A DNA stretch of 64,000 nt from the NCBI RefSeq assembly GCF_000835495.1, contig NW_015622541.1, forward strand, positions 3,286,001-3,350,000. Direction: 5' to 3'. Source of the DNA: Cladophialophora immunda. Lineage: Eukaryota > Ascomycota > Eurotiomycetes > Chaetothyriales > Herpotrichiellaceae. Shown piece after piece: positions 42,857-54,789 of this stretch (positions are counted from its first letter, which is position 1; every line of letters starts with the position of its first letter). Under the pieces are notes generated by a model that was not told where the DNA came from, ran no database searches, and was given only the letters and a program-made list of their open reading frames with translations. The translations under genes were made by a program, and so were the position numbers.

Positions 42857-45692
42857 CGAAGGGGTCTCTATTAGGTGTCGTGGGCGAGCGACTCAAAAGC
42901 AGGAGAAATGGAGGACACTGAATGGTCCTAACTCTCGTGTACCGGCACTGGGGTAGATGTCGTCTTCATATTTCCCCCCGGGCTGGAAGCTCATATGGTT
43001 GCCGGCAAGGCAAATTGAGGACCTTAAGGACTCGGAGACCAGCTGATGCTTGGAGTCTCAAGTCTGAAGAGGGCCCAGTCTGAACCGAAATCTACCTCTT
43101 GAGACTGGTCAGCGGTATGAGAGGAAACACAGTAGTCCTTCATGCCGTATCAATGCCATTCGTAGACCCTATTGTTCGGGAGAGACGAGTGGATGTGGTC
43201 TCGGCCTCTCTGAGAGTTGCCACTCTGTGACCCTTTGACGAGGCTCTTACCCATGCACGGTTCAACCATGCCCGCTAGGCATGTCCTTTGTCCATTTCCC
43301 GAAGGAAGACAAAAGCGGCGCGGCTTGTGCGAGTCGCGTGTGAGATCCGAGCAATTTTTACTCATCCTTCATGGTGAAGTCATCGAGTTTCGGGGCCGCA
43401 TCGAGTCTTCGCGAATTGCAACCCGCAAAGTTATTCTGCTACCCAACACAGCCTTGGGCGCGTGAGGCCGGTGCAATCTTGAGGCATTGAAAGACTCAGA
43501 ACCTTCTAGGTGTCTCATCAAGGCTCCGCCTTGTCGTTTTCAAGTGGTTGTCTGCGATCAACAACAGTCATCGATGCGTCAGTACGCCCGGTTGATACCC
43601 AAAATGGGTGCAGCTAGCGGATCGGGGCGATGCTGGCTTTTGGACCCGAACCCACGCGAGGTTGCCTCATTCTCAACGCAAATGGATCAATGGGAAGAGT
43701 GCCGACTGTGCAGATGCAGGCGTGAAGCAGATGGGAATGAGGCGGTAAGAAACGAGGCACTGGAGTGGTGGAAGACGATGACAGTGATGCCCGAAGCCAG
43801 CGCCAAGGCTAATGTAAAGCTGGAATGCGCTGGCACTCGCTCACTCGCTCGTTCCACTCAACACCACGGCCAAGGCCAGCAGAGGAACCTTGGAACCTGT
43901 GCATGCTGAAGGAGTGTCCCAGCGTAAGGTAATATTCAGAACTGCTTCAATACCGACGATACTGAACCTATCGACAGGACCCATCATCAAGCCCAGACCA
44001 CGGCCGCACAGAGACCTGCTAGGCACTCCCGGTGCCGCCAGTGCGATGTGAAGAGTGCAAACTGGTGGATGGATGGACGATTCCTCCGGATAAGATATCG
44101 TGACAAACAGGCTCAGAAGGCCTTGATCCCCTGACCACCGTCCCTAATGGATTCGAGCTCATTTGCTTCATGCACGTTGCCGCACCACGGGACAGACTCG
44201 ACACAAAGTCACTTTCCTCCCCTTTCGTGGGTCTTTGTTACAAGGTTGACTGCAGGACGGGATTGAAGGGTGATGGGTGTCATCTGCACTCGAGTGGACG
44301 GCAGCACAACATAGACACGAGTCACATTTGTTTGTGTCATGTCAGCTTTTGGACGAGAAGCTTTGTGAGCCAATCGAGGTCTCAAAAGGAAGTGTTTCAT
44401 GGGCATACACTCCCGTACGAGGTCTTAGGGCACCCTACGAAAGACATTTGGGAGGGACATCCGGTGGTGTGTCCTCCCGTAAGGGTCGACTTCAGCCTTT
44501 CAGCTTCACAAGCACAACAAGGCCAGGTGGGCTGGCGAGGCCTGACAAGGCTTGGTCGTGCATATTCTCAGAGCGATTGGATCTGATCGCCCGTGAATTT
44601 CAGCTGGGTTTGACCGACAGACTGGAAAATAGCCTCTTGTAAGGAGAACCATTGGCTAGGAAGGTCGCCAATCAGAGTCGGTTTGGTCAAGAATTGGTCT
44701 AGAAAAGGGAGGCGAAAATCCTCCCCAAGAGATCTTTTGATTTGGATATCTTAGATCCCGTTGGCTCGCAAAACGGCGAGCTGAACATAGCCGAGTGACC
44801 CGCATGGATCTGAGACTCTCGAGATTGACATATCCAACGTAAAACTTGACAAACCCTTGACCTTGTCTGCTGGACCCCAATCTTTACTTCGGTGGGTATT
44901 GCTTGTGTTGAGGAAGAGATCCCCTCTTAGCACTCACAGCCACGAGCCAACAGAAGACAGGGAGGAGTTGTCGAGTAGACACGCGTTCACAGAAGGCTGC
45001 GGAGAGGAGCTACTGGAGGCATCGCAAGGAAGAGGCGTCATGAACGACGGTGATGATGAGGGATTGTCTGCATGATGCTATTTATGAAGGATCGCACAAG
45101 GGTATGGTCGCAAAAACAAGTAGATTCGGGTATAGCGACGGTCAATGATCGGAGTTGATGTCTTGCATTGTGTGTTCCATTGGGCTTGAGGGATGAATTG
45201 CGCGAGGGCGATGAGGTATGACGGACAGTAAGCTTACAATGCATGGAAGCGGGCGCAGTCCCCGTGACTCCCTCTTGGGGGTCAATGGATGATGTCGGTG
45301 GGCGCTCAGACGTTGGTCCGGGCCCCGGGAGAGGGGGTTCCAGGCATGTCTAGCCCCTCCCGCAGGCTTCCAGAAGGGAAAAGGGAGCGCACTCGGGCTT
45401 AAGCAGCGGCTCCTAGGGATTCAGTGGCAGTGAAATACGCAACCTCCGGACTGGGCAGGTGTTGATTAAGTGCTGAGAGGTTTTGGGCATGGGCTGCGCT
45501 GAGATCATTAACCAACCTGGTTAACGTGGTCAAGCCCAAGCGACCACGATCAGGTAAGCCGGAAGCCTGCCAGCACTCGCAAGCACTCGCAAGTACCTAC
45601 AAGCACCTATGACGCCCGGAGTGCCGCCTTATACGTCCTTAAAGGCGCCGCATCAACCAAGACTCGGAGCGACCATCTTCCGCACACCCATT

Positions 45693-45712
45693 GTCTTTCT
45701 TTCTTTCTTTCC
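45693..45712 (+). repeat. (TTTC)n microsatellite
   Basis: Four to five TCTT/TTTC units lie in the pyrimidine-rich leader region upstream of the gene at 47148. Confidence 0.7.
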
Positions 45713-47147
45713 GTCTTCCAAATCATCTCCAGGTTTCTCGCCACTGCCATCGCTGGCGCTTCCATCATCTCTCTCGTTTATTCATCAACAGACGGAAGAG
45801 AAGGGTCAGGAAACCCCGAATTGATTAGGCTTCTGTCAAATCCACGCCATCACAGTGTGATTGTCCACTCATTTCACTCACTCCAAGTACAAGTACAAGA
45901 ACTTGCACACCCTCTTTTTTCGCCTCCTTCTTCTCACATCCACCATCTTCGTATGGTACCAGTATTTACCGTATATTACCTGTACCGACTCCCCTCGTCC
46001 TTTCCAAGACCACCAAGTGGGCATCGCTGGCCTCGCCCTTCTGGGTCCTCTTGCTCTTTTCCGCTTTTCCTCTCGTCCTCTCGTCCCCCTCGCAGCCTCT
46101 CCCGCTCGCCAGGGGCTTCCTTCGCATCGCGCTAGACCGGCGCATCAACCCTTGATCCCTGCCACACGAGCCATCAGAAGTTGGGTTCACGGCACGCCCA
46201 GGAAAGAGCATGGACCAGCCTTAGTGTGAAAAGCCATCAAGCCATCAAGCCCATCCGCGCTTCCACCGCATCCTTCTTTGTCACTTCGACCCCTTCGATA
46301 CCATCGAAGCTAAAAGGGCACCCACTCACACTTGGGCCATCGTCTTCCTCTCCCAAAAAATCCATTTTAACGTTAATTGCCCCCCCTGATTTCCCTGCGC
46401 TGCTATCAATTTCCCTTTCAACAACGATCTTTTCAATCCCTCTGCTACGCGGCTTATTGGCCACTTTTGAGCTTTTTGGCTCCAGTTGGTCCCATTCCCT
46501 TCTACCAGCTTCGACACTAGTCCAGCACCGAACCGGCAAAGGCACAGCCGCGTTCACCATCTTCAGACGCGCGGACACGGATTCCCAGTTTCCAACAAGA
46601 ACAGCCTTCTCGTTCATCGACCCCCCCAAGACCCATCAACCGACCCTGGTGTCCACCCGTCGACTCATCGTCCAAAGTCGACTCACACCGGCTGCTTTGC
46701 TCCGCGACCCCCTAGTCAGAATCCACACAAACTTTGGGGCCTGGTCAACCACCTCGAGGGAAAACCAACATATAGGTACTCGCACCAGATTTTACCAGCC
46801 TTCGAGTTTTTTCTCTTCTTCCTCACTTGCACCACCTTTTCGCGTCATCGCAGAGCCTGCACACTGCAGCAAACGAAGCTTATCCACTTTTACTGTCCCA
46901 AATTGAGTCGCCAGACTCAATTCAGACTTGCCCCAGCCACCCGTTCGAGGCCAACCACGCTATGATATTCAGCCAGTCCAACATCTTCCGGACACACCTT
47001 TTCTCTCGCCAACACATTACACGACCAGAACAGTCAGACATAGACCCAGATCGGGGGGAAGATTGTTGCGGACAGGGGCAGGAGTGAGGAGAGAGAAGAG
47101 TTTGAACGCCCCGAGTCGGAAGCAGAGCCTCGACCATCAGGATCAAA

Positions 47148-48263
47148 ATGAGTTACCACTACGGCGTTCCGCCGTCCCACTACACCAAATACTACGGCAC
47201 CTCGTCGCCGTACAGCAGTGGCGAGTACGTCCACTACGCTCCCCAGTACGAATCAACACCGAAGAAACACGCGCGGAAGACCAGCTACACGCCCTCCCCT
47301 CGAGTCGGCGGTTGGTATTCGCCTGCGGGCTCACCACCACCCCACCATGAGCCCAACGTCCAGTATTCTGCACCGCGGGATGATGTCTATGTGAGTGAGG
47401 CAAGGGGCAAGACCCGCAACTATGAGAGCTACAGCACCTTTCCTAGCTCGAGATATCATACCCGTTCATCATCGCGCAAGCAGAATCAGCCCATCTACGT
47501 CTACGACGATGAAGCTGAAAATGCACGAATGCAGCCAAACTACGTCTACCGAGAACCAAAGTCCAAGCTGAAGCATGCGAGGAAGCCAAGCACTGACACC
47601 TACTTTTACTATGGGCAGGAGCAGATCATTGACGAACAGCCAAAGCGGTCGAGGGCGCGACGAGCCTCGACCACCTCGAAACCCACCCCCAAGTCCAAGC
47701 CCAAGCCAGCACCGCAGGCAACCGAGGAGGACGCCATCCGCGCCGGCATCCCCGCCGGCTACTCCATCAAACACTGGGATCCTACCGAGCTGCCCATCAT
47801 CTTGCTGGGCAGTGTCTTCGATGCCAACTCGCTTGGCAAATGGATCTACGATTGGACCGTCTTCCACCACGGTGCCTCCACTCCCATCGCCGATATCGCC
47901 GGCGAACTCTGGCTCCTCCTCATCAAGCTGGCGGGAAAGATGAAGCGGGCCGAAGAATGTGTGGACCGCATCCGCAACCCCGAGAAACAGGAGACGGTCG
48001 AGGACTTCATCATCAGTGGCAAACGCCTCTGGGAGAAGTTCAAGGCGCTTCTCAAGGATTGCGAACACTTCATGCTCAAGGCCGCCAAACGTGACGGCTC
48101 CAAAACGATGGGTAAGAAGGCAGGCACCGAGTTTGTCGACTCCATCTTCGGCCGCGATCGCCACCTCGAGGCAACCGAGAAGATCATGAACCAGATCCGT
48201 CTCTGGAACATGCGCTTCGATGTCAACTGTGAGGAGACGTTGCGCCGACCCTCGGTTGCCTAG
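47148..48263 (+). CDS. Conserved fungal protein of unknown function
   Basis: Single exon, 371 aa, start ATG in a good context (caaaATGAG). The first ~190 residues are disordered and rich in Tyr, Ser, Pro, His, Arg and Lys (for example YHYGVPPSHYTKYYG and RSRARRAST). The C-terminal ~170 residues form a compact, helical, conserved-looking domain with GIPAGYSIKHWDPTELPIIL, GSVFDANSLGKWIYDWTVFH and ADIAGELWLLLIKLAGKMKR. I have a sense of similar unnamed proteins in other filamentous fungi, but no function can be assigned. There is no signal peptide or clear membrane span. The long pyrimidine-rich leader suggests complex transcriptional or translational control (inference). Confidence 0.85.
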   Translation: MSYHYGVPPSHYTKYYGTSSPYSSGEYVHYAPQYESTPKKHARKTSYTPSPRVGGWYSPAGSPPPHHEPNVQYSAPRDDVYVSEARGKTRNYESYSTFPSSRYHTRSSSRKQNQPIYVYDDEAENARMQPNYVYREPKSKLKHARKPSTDTYFYYGQEQIIDEQPKRSRARRASTTSKPTPKSKPKPAPQATEEDAIRAGIPAGYSIKHWDPTELPIILLGSVFDANSLGKWIYDWTVFHHGASTPIADIAGELWLLLIKLAGKMKRAEECVDRIRNPEKQETVEDFIISGKRLWEKFKALLKDCEHFMLKAAKRDGSKTMGKKAGTEFVDSIFGRDRHLEATEKIMNQIRLWNMRFDVNCEETLRRPSVA

Positions 48264-49599
48264 ACTTTGACTCGGGCAATCCGAGGACATTCATCAACGG
48301 CAAGCTGGGAATCAAGGAATCTCGACGGTGGCAAAAGTTTGATGCAAACTCCGCCACACTCTACTCACATCGCCACACACACAAACAACCAATCAACCGA
48401 CCATCAACTCGACTCACCATCTCTACTACTACTTCCATCTCCAAGTCATGGCCTCTGCGAGGTCATTGGCGCTAATGGGTTAGGCAACCTGTAACAACAT
48501 TCATCCTGGAGCGTTGCATTGGAGGCTTTCACTATGAGTCATTCATTTTCTTACGGCCCAGCTAGGGCACAAATGTACACTCGTTGGAGTTTTCTTTCAA
48601 GGGACACCAAAAGTTCTATCATGAAGCCATGATGGACGAACACATGACCACAGAATGACTCTGATCCCTGTATCAACATGTTACGGACGAGGCAGTCAAG
48701 GTTCTGTTGGCGTACTTCCTGTTTTATCGGCACAGAGATACCCCCTCATGTACGGCTCATCAGCTTTGGTATTGGTCTACTATTCAACATATTGCGGCTT
48801 ATCGGGAGTTATGGGAATATCCGGGGACCGATCATTTGGCTTTTCAATATTTTGCAGAGAAGCCACGTGGTCCCCAGGATCAACATTGCTGGAGGGAGTT
48901 TACCGGAATTGGAGTTTTGGAATCATGGGCATTTTCATCATCACAATGGAGGATATACTTCAAGGACTCACGGGACCTTGGAAGATTATGGACTCAGCGG
49001 ATACATGGGAGTTTCTTTTAATCACAGGCTTCTGTACTAATATCATTTGATTTGCGGGCTTTTGATATGCTTTCCTTTCCATCGATCGTCTTTGTTATGC
49101 CCGTATTCCATGCGTGATCATCTCAATTCTGGTGCATTTGGTCAATTGTGCTTGGCGGTTGTGTATATACCCTGTTGGGTCCATCACCACTATCACCCTC
49201 CTTTCAGCAATATATGTTCTGGGAAGTTCCTGAGACTCTCTATTTTGGTCGAACACAGAGTGAGAGCGAGAGCCCGGGCCAGGCTTGATTGACCGACAGA
49301 GGTTGTATCTGCCACCCATGATTCAAACTCGTTACTCAGTCAGTTACAAGTAGTTTACTCAGCAGACTAAGAATCCCGGACCATGTCACCAAAAAAACGT
49401 CTTACGACATTTTGCATATCCTCTCGCAACCCGTTCATCATCTGCATGCACGGTTTGTCAGGCACGCGACGCGGGGAGTTGGGGGGGGAGGTGAGTTAGC
49501 CGGTTAGTTAGACGGGCCTTGCCTGTCTTTCTTTGCGGTTTTGTCTGTGTGATACCTATGTAGGACTTGCTGTCATGCGATCACTACTCCGCGTCGTCA

Positions 49600-49640
49600 G
49601 CAGCATCAGCATCGGCATCATCATCATCATCATCGTCATC
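49600..49640 (+). repeat. (CAT)n trinucleotide repeat
   Basis: An interrupted run of CAT/CAG/CGT triplets ends in about eight CAT units. There is no open frame of interest across it. Confidence 0.75.
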
Positions 49641-50370
49641 TATGTAGTAAGGAGCTAGGTAATCAGTATCATTGTGGGAATCGCTTGGCTGGCTGGCAGT
49701 TGGTTTTCCATTACGCTGCTAATACTACTACTCGTACTGTGCGAAGCCCGAGGCTTTCTTTGGAGAGGGCGTCACAGGCCATTTGATGCCCCGACACTAC
49801 ACATGCCTAGGAGTACCGTGTACATTCATAAGATAGGGATCCTCACACATATCAACATGTACCGTTCATACGAAACCTGTGTATCTAAGTGAGGTTTACG
49901 GAGACTGACACTGCATTTTCCTGTATTATTTGATCCATTCCAACACAGAGCGCTGGCCGGCGGGGGGCAATCAATGGCTGGCTGTAGGCATGGTTTTCGG
50001 CCTCGAGTATACTTACCCTACCCCTACTGGCAACGAGTATTCTGAACCTAGACAAAGTTTCAAAGAGTTCGAGTTAATGACTTTGAGTTTTTGCGGGCTT
50101 GCCGGTTGGGTTGGGCCAACCCCCCTCCCTCCCCCTCCCCCTCTCCTCTTCCGATCAATAATACTCCGTAGGTACCACACCCTAACAGACCATTGCTACT
50201 TTGTGATTGAGTTACGGGTTATGCGTGCTCCGTAACAGGGCCCAGAAACCTACCTACCTTCGGTGGTGACACACTGGAAGGGGGAACTGGGTCACCAACC
50301 AGGTGTGTCTCTGCGGGCGACTCGACTCGACTCAGCTCCTTCGATGTGACTTGGGGGGCGTTGGATTCAG

Positions 50371-50404
50371 CCCAACCCAGCCCAGCCCAGCCCAGCCCAG
50401 CCCG
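50371..50404 (+). repeat. (CCCAG)n pentanucleotide repeat
   Basis: Six near-perfect CCCAG/CCCAA units. The complementary strand carries GGG tracts with two-base spacers and fits a G-quadruplex pattern. Confidence 0.8.
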
Positions 50405-50666
50405 GCTTGCCCTCAGCTCAGCTCGTCCAGGTTCGGAAAGGGGGGATGGGATGGACACCGCGAGTACGAGGAAGAATACGGACTATGTACCCAATACCGA
50501 CACACAGACACGCGCAGCGCAGGCGAAGAGACATGCGATGAGCACAAAGGACAAAGGGAGACAGACTTTGGGTGTTGTGCCCGGTTCAGCTGCCCAGCGG
50601 GCGTCCACCACCATCACCGCCCATCGTCACTATCACTGTCCATAGCGATCGTCATCACAAGTGCCT

Positions 50667-50716
50667 GCCCCTCCCTCCCTCCCTCCCGTGCGCGCCCGTG
50701 CGCGCCCGTTCGCGCC
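50667..50716 (+). repeat. (CCCT)n followed by three copies of cgtgcgcgcc
   Basis: A CCCT run is followed directly by two perfect and one imperfect copy of a 10-bp GC-rich alternating purine-pyrimidine unit, which could adopt Z-form DNA. Confidence 0.7.
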
Positions 50717-50820
50717 GCATCCGCCCCCTCGCCGAAAAGTGTAATAATTCAACAACAGACAAACAAAAACAATGTAGAGGAGATGGAGTACTGCTCTAGG
50801 TAAAGTAGGCACATCCACAT

Positions 50821-50862
50821 CCACACACACACCCACAGAGAGAGAGAGAGAGAAAGAGAGAC
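50821..50862 (+). repeat. (CA)n(GA)n compound microsatellite
   Basis: A CA dinucleotide run passes directly into a GA run of about ten units with one interruption. Confidence 0.8.
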
Positions 50863-51010
50863 TCACCTAGTATTGGGCCTGAGAGAATAATTGCCTCACG
50901 GTTCAGGCAGCCAGTTTCTCTCTCCAGCTAGCCCGCTCGGTCGCTGTACAGGTCCGATCAGGTTCTTCGGTCCAAGAAAGAAAACGACGTACTCGGGTTC
51001 AAAGGCCCTG

Positions 51011-51036
51011 CCACTGCACTGCACTGCACTGCACAG
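51011..51036 (+). repeat. (CACTG)n pentanucleotide repeat
   Basis: Four to five CACTG units lie about 150 bp past the CA/GA repeat. Confidence 0.75.
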
Positions 51037-53339
51037 CCAGCACCGCCAGCACGAATTGGTAGGTATCGAACCTTTCGACATCCATCCCGCGATCTATCTA
51101 TCTCCACATATACGTACCTTCTAGGTAGTTGGGTAGGTAAGAGCAAGAGTGGCAGTGAGCTCAACGGTAATGGGCTGTCATTTGTAAAGTCAAACACCAG
51201 CATTACCACGAGGTAGGTACGTACCTCATCCCTCCGAGTATCTGGCTAGAGACAACACTGGTGCTGATGCGCTCGTGATTCCCCCCTCCCCTGTACAAAA
51301 GATGGTTCGCCGTCTCCACGAGGGCGGCAAAACGTCATGAAATCACAAGATAGTCACCACCAGAAGAGGGGGCCGGAGACCTCCCATTCTTTGTCTACCC
51401 GGTTAGTGAGTGGTAGGGAAAGCTAAGTGTGTGTTGAGTAACACGCCGTCCAACTCGGTTCCTCATCAAGGTCGGTCTGTAATGGAGGTGCGGGCGAAGA
51501 AAGATATCGGGGCGCTTAGTGAGCCCCCTTCGTCAAAAGCTCTCAATCTTTCAGCCGTACGGGTGGAAAAAAATGCATGGAAGCACTCGTGGAAGTAACC
51601 CCATCCCTTACAAGTTTCTCCCTCTAGTCCCCAATTGTTAACCCGAGCAGCCAAACGGGAAAGGACAGAATGAGCTGTTTTTGGACTTTGCCCCCCTCAA
51701 TCCCTGGCCGAGGACAGCTTGTACATGCAGGCCATCGTCAGCGGCTGCAAGAAAGAGGGGGAGCGAGGGGAGTGATTGGGCGTCCAAGGGGCCCCGTTTC
51801 CTCCCCGTTGGCTCGCTTGTGTAAGGGCCTGACCTCGGTGATAGGACGGGCAGGGAGAAAAAAGGGTACATGGAGGAATGGGGGGGAGCACATGGTTCAC
51901 GGTGTCCCGTTCGGAGTTGCATGTGAGGATTAATCAGATCTTAGCATCGGGTCCATATGGCACTTCATTGGTGGCCATATCAGGGATCCCAAGGGCAATG
52001 CCGCGGTTGTAGGTAAACCCGCTGAATCCGCGTGACGTTGTGTACGTGACATCTCTGGCGACGTGCCTGGAGAAAGATGAGAACAGGACGAGTGCTTGGT
52101 AGCTAAGTTAGGATCACCGCTGAATCACCTGTGACATCCGACTCCCAGAAGCAAATAACAGGCGGCCCGTGGTGGGGGAAGAAAGCGAATGACTGCCGGC
52201 ACATGCTGGAGCAGACCAGACCCGGACTCAAGCTTGTGTGACCCACGGCTTGAACTCTTCCAGCGACGTGCATGAACTACTGATCATGGCTGCTCGGTTC
52301 CCATCGTAGTGGTGGGTGTGATAGTTGTCCACTTGTAGATTGTGAGGGTGGGAGAGGCCATCACGCCTTGTTCACATGTCCATCGCAAAAGGCAACCTTG
52401 AGAGGTAGGTAGATGCTGTACATCGATAACAAGTATACTTCCAGAGACAATAGCCCCCCAGTCCGGTGCGTATATCAGGCCGTCCGGAGGGGGCTGAATA
52501 GCGTCGGCGTCCGGGTTGATTGGTGCTTTTCGCGCCACCCACAATCCAGGGCGTTTGTGGCAGAGAGAGAGCAGCCGGCACACGAGATGGTGAAACAGCA
52601 CCGCGTAGCTATGTAAAGGACGTCCCCTTGCCGCCTGGACTTCCAGCATGGGTCAAGCCTCTGGACTGGATCGCTCGTATCTTGTTGCCTTCCATAAGTC
52701 GAGATGTCGACCACTGTCACTGGAGCAGTGTTAGCCAATCGCTTCCCTAAACCAACAAATGGTTGACCTTGCACCTGCGCCAGGCAAAGGCGGGAGAAGC
52801 GCCCATGAGAGGAGGCCAGACCTCCGCTTGAGGCACTTGAAACAAACGCCCCCTGAAGCTAATCGTTGCCTTGCATCTAACGGGGGAGGACATCCTCATT
52901 GCCCCCTTCCCCCCCCCCCCTTCAACGAGCTGCGATTGACTCGTATCATCGAAGGCGGCTCTTCTGCAATCCATTCAACTTCGTGCGCTTTTTTTTGTTA
53001 GGCTGCGATTCAATCGCGTCGGTAGGCTGCAGCACTGCTGCCTGCAACCGGACTGCGACCCGTGCTTGATTTGATGTCTCTTTTCCGTGGGAACTTTCGC
53101 CGTGCCCTCGTTTTCGACCAGCCGTAGGCGACCCCATCATGGTTTCACATGAACGGAAGCTGAAAGCCCGAAGAGGAGATCATGCACCCTGCCGCCTCGC
53201 ACACGGCTTGCGGTTTTGTCAAACCGGTTCTTTTGACGTGTTGCATCAAACTTGCTCTCACCGCCAGTGGCCATCGATGCAAGGCTGGCACCATGCAAGG
53301 AAAAGGGGCCCTCGTGGACGTCAAAACAAGCGGTTGGCG

Positions 53340-53354
53340 CCCCCCCCCCCCCCC
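53340..53354 (+). repeat. Poly-C homopolymer (15 C)
   Basis: Fifteen consecutive C; another run of 12 C occurs at 52909-52920. Exact lengths may be sequencing-sensitive. Confidence 0.7.
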
Positions 53355-54789
53355 GGAGACTTCTGCAGGTACAGGTAGGGAGGCTCCAGGGGCTTCCCGG
53401 GCTGCCTATCCCTTCTGTCGCCCCGTTCCCGCTCTAGGCGGACCCTTCACCGCTCTTTGCCCCTCCGGTCCTGTAAGGGTTTGGTAAGGTATTTGGTATT
53501 CAAAGGACATACAGAAACGACGGAGGCCCTTGGAATCAGGAGTATCTCGTCGTGGCACGCACATGTCACTTCCCAAGTGGACGGATAACGCTCAACTCGC
53601 AGCTGATACCCTCCGAAGGCACGATCAACGGCAGCAAGGGGCAACACAGATCGGGTAAGCCCCTTCCTGCTCGGCTGAGACCCGAACAATGGCTGTCTGG
53701 AAGGGCTCTTCGTTGTCCTCCTTGCAGCGCTGGTGCTTTGACGGGATCAGGAAGCACGCAGTGTTGTTGAGCAACAAGGATTTGTTTCGAGGACGGATCC
53801 GTCTCATCGGTACCAATAAGCTTCCGAGGCTGTCGATGCCCTGGTCTGGAGCTCACTGGTTCGATATGAGGACAGATGCAGCTGTTGGACGGATCCTCCA
53901 AGTGCGAAATATTATCGGTTGCGATCAAATATCCCGGAGCTGTCATTTGAGCTGTGCCCGAGAAGCGATACGGCTCTGGCTATATGTTCATTTGCGACTG
54001 GCGCTTGGTTCCTTACACTTGCACTTGGAGCACGAATCAAGCAGGGAGGGGATTGTGAATGGAAATATAGTATTTGTTTATGAATTTAGAGATTTCGTTG
54101 TTGTTGATATGATTTCCGTTGGGGGGTGATGGACATCCCTCTGTACCCAACCATTAAAGATCAAGCCTTTTCCAAATCTCCAGGATATCTGCTCCTTGTT
54201 TGCACTGTGACGAAGAGCTCTGTGATTGAGACGCAAACATGTGAACATGCGCATTTGATATGGGTCATATTTGTCCGAGCGGCTTCAATCCAAGCCTTTC
54301 ACAGGCTCCTCGAGAAGCACAAGCACAGAGGTTTCGGGTCGCCGCACAATGTACGCTTGCTCCATTTATGACAGCATGGACTCAGGATCATGCACGTCCT
54401 CTCTTGAAGGCGTCCTTTGTTTGAAGAACTCGGCGCTAGGCACAGGTGAACAGCAACAAACCTCGCGTTGATCAGGCTCGACAAGACTGAACAAGGCTGA
54501 AGGGTCGACGACTCCGCTAACTTGAAATGGTCACGCTTGCCGAAATATATCACGTGTGTCTACGTAACGTGTACGTTGTTGATTTTGTCGAAACACCACA
54601 CATGCATTCTGCAACCTTTGAATCGTCTCTTTCGCTTTCCTGCAGTATCGACTGTAATCCGCCTTCTCTATGTGCCTTCAATACCCTACACCGGCTCAGG
54701 CACTCCTACGGCTCTCTTTCTAGTCTTCAGCAGTTGGCTGGTTCCACTCATAGACGATCACTTCAAACATGAGATGAATGCTATCCAAG

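Larger units (their letters stand above)
42683..47147. other. Gene-poor stretch with long pyrimidine-rich leader at its end
   Basis: 4.5 kb with no supportable gene. Its right-hand 1.5 kb is strongly pyrimidine-rich on the plus strand, including a TTTC microsatellite at 45693-45712, as expected for promoter plus a long 5' untranslated region of the next gene. Open frames of 130-241 codons there reflect the base bias. A 20-bp sequence at 43977-43996 repeats one at 1749-1768. Confidence 0.55.
48264..54789. other. 6.5-kb gene desert rich in simple repeats
   Basis: No supportable gene. Around 48.6-49.1 kb three overlapping plus-strand frames of 104-131 codons run together, which argues against any being real. 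From 49.6 to 51.1 kb microsatellites are dense (listed separately). Long C homopolymers occur at 52909-52920 and 53340-53354. The last few hundred bases are the promoter of the apyrase gene. Confidence 0.6.

Noticed and set aside
46237..46629. 130-codon minus-strand frame that looks protein-like
   Set aside because: Its Lys/Glu/Gly/Val content is what the complement of CT-rich DNA gives; no family motif.
46181..46906. 241-codon plus-strand frame before the gene at 47148
   Set aside because: Ser/Thr/Pro/Phe-rich, as expected from pyrimidine-rich DNA; treated as leader sequence.
48655..49050. Three overlapping plus-strand frames of 104-131 codons
   Set aside because: All three frames are open together in AT-richer DNA; none has a recognisable motif.
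51060..51080. T-arm-like sequence (ggttcgatacc on the minus strand) as a tRNA
   Set aside because: The arm does not pair over five bases and no acceptor, D or anticodon arm is found around it.
53689..54129. 146-codon plus-strand frame
   Set aside because: No recognised domain, overlapped by a 126-codon opposite frame.
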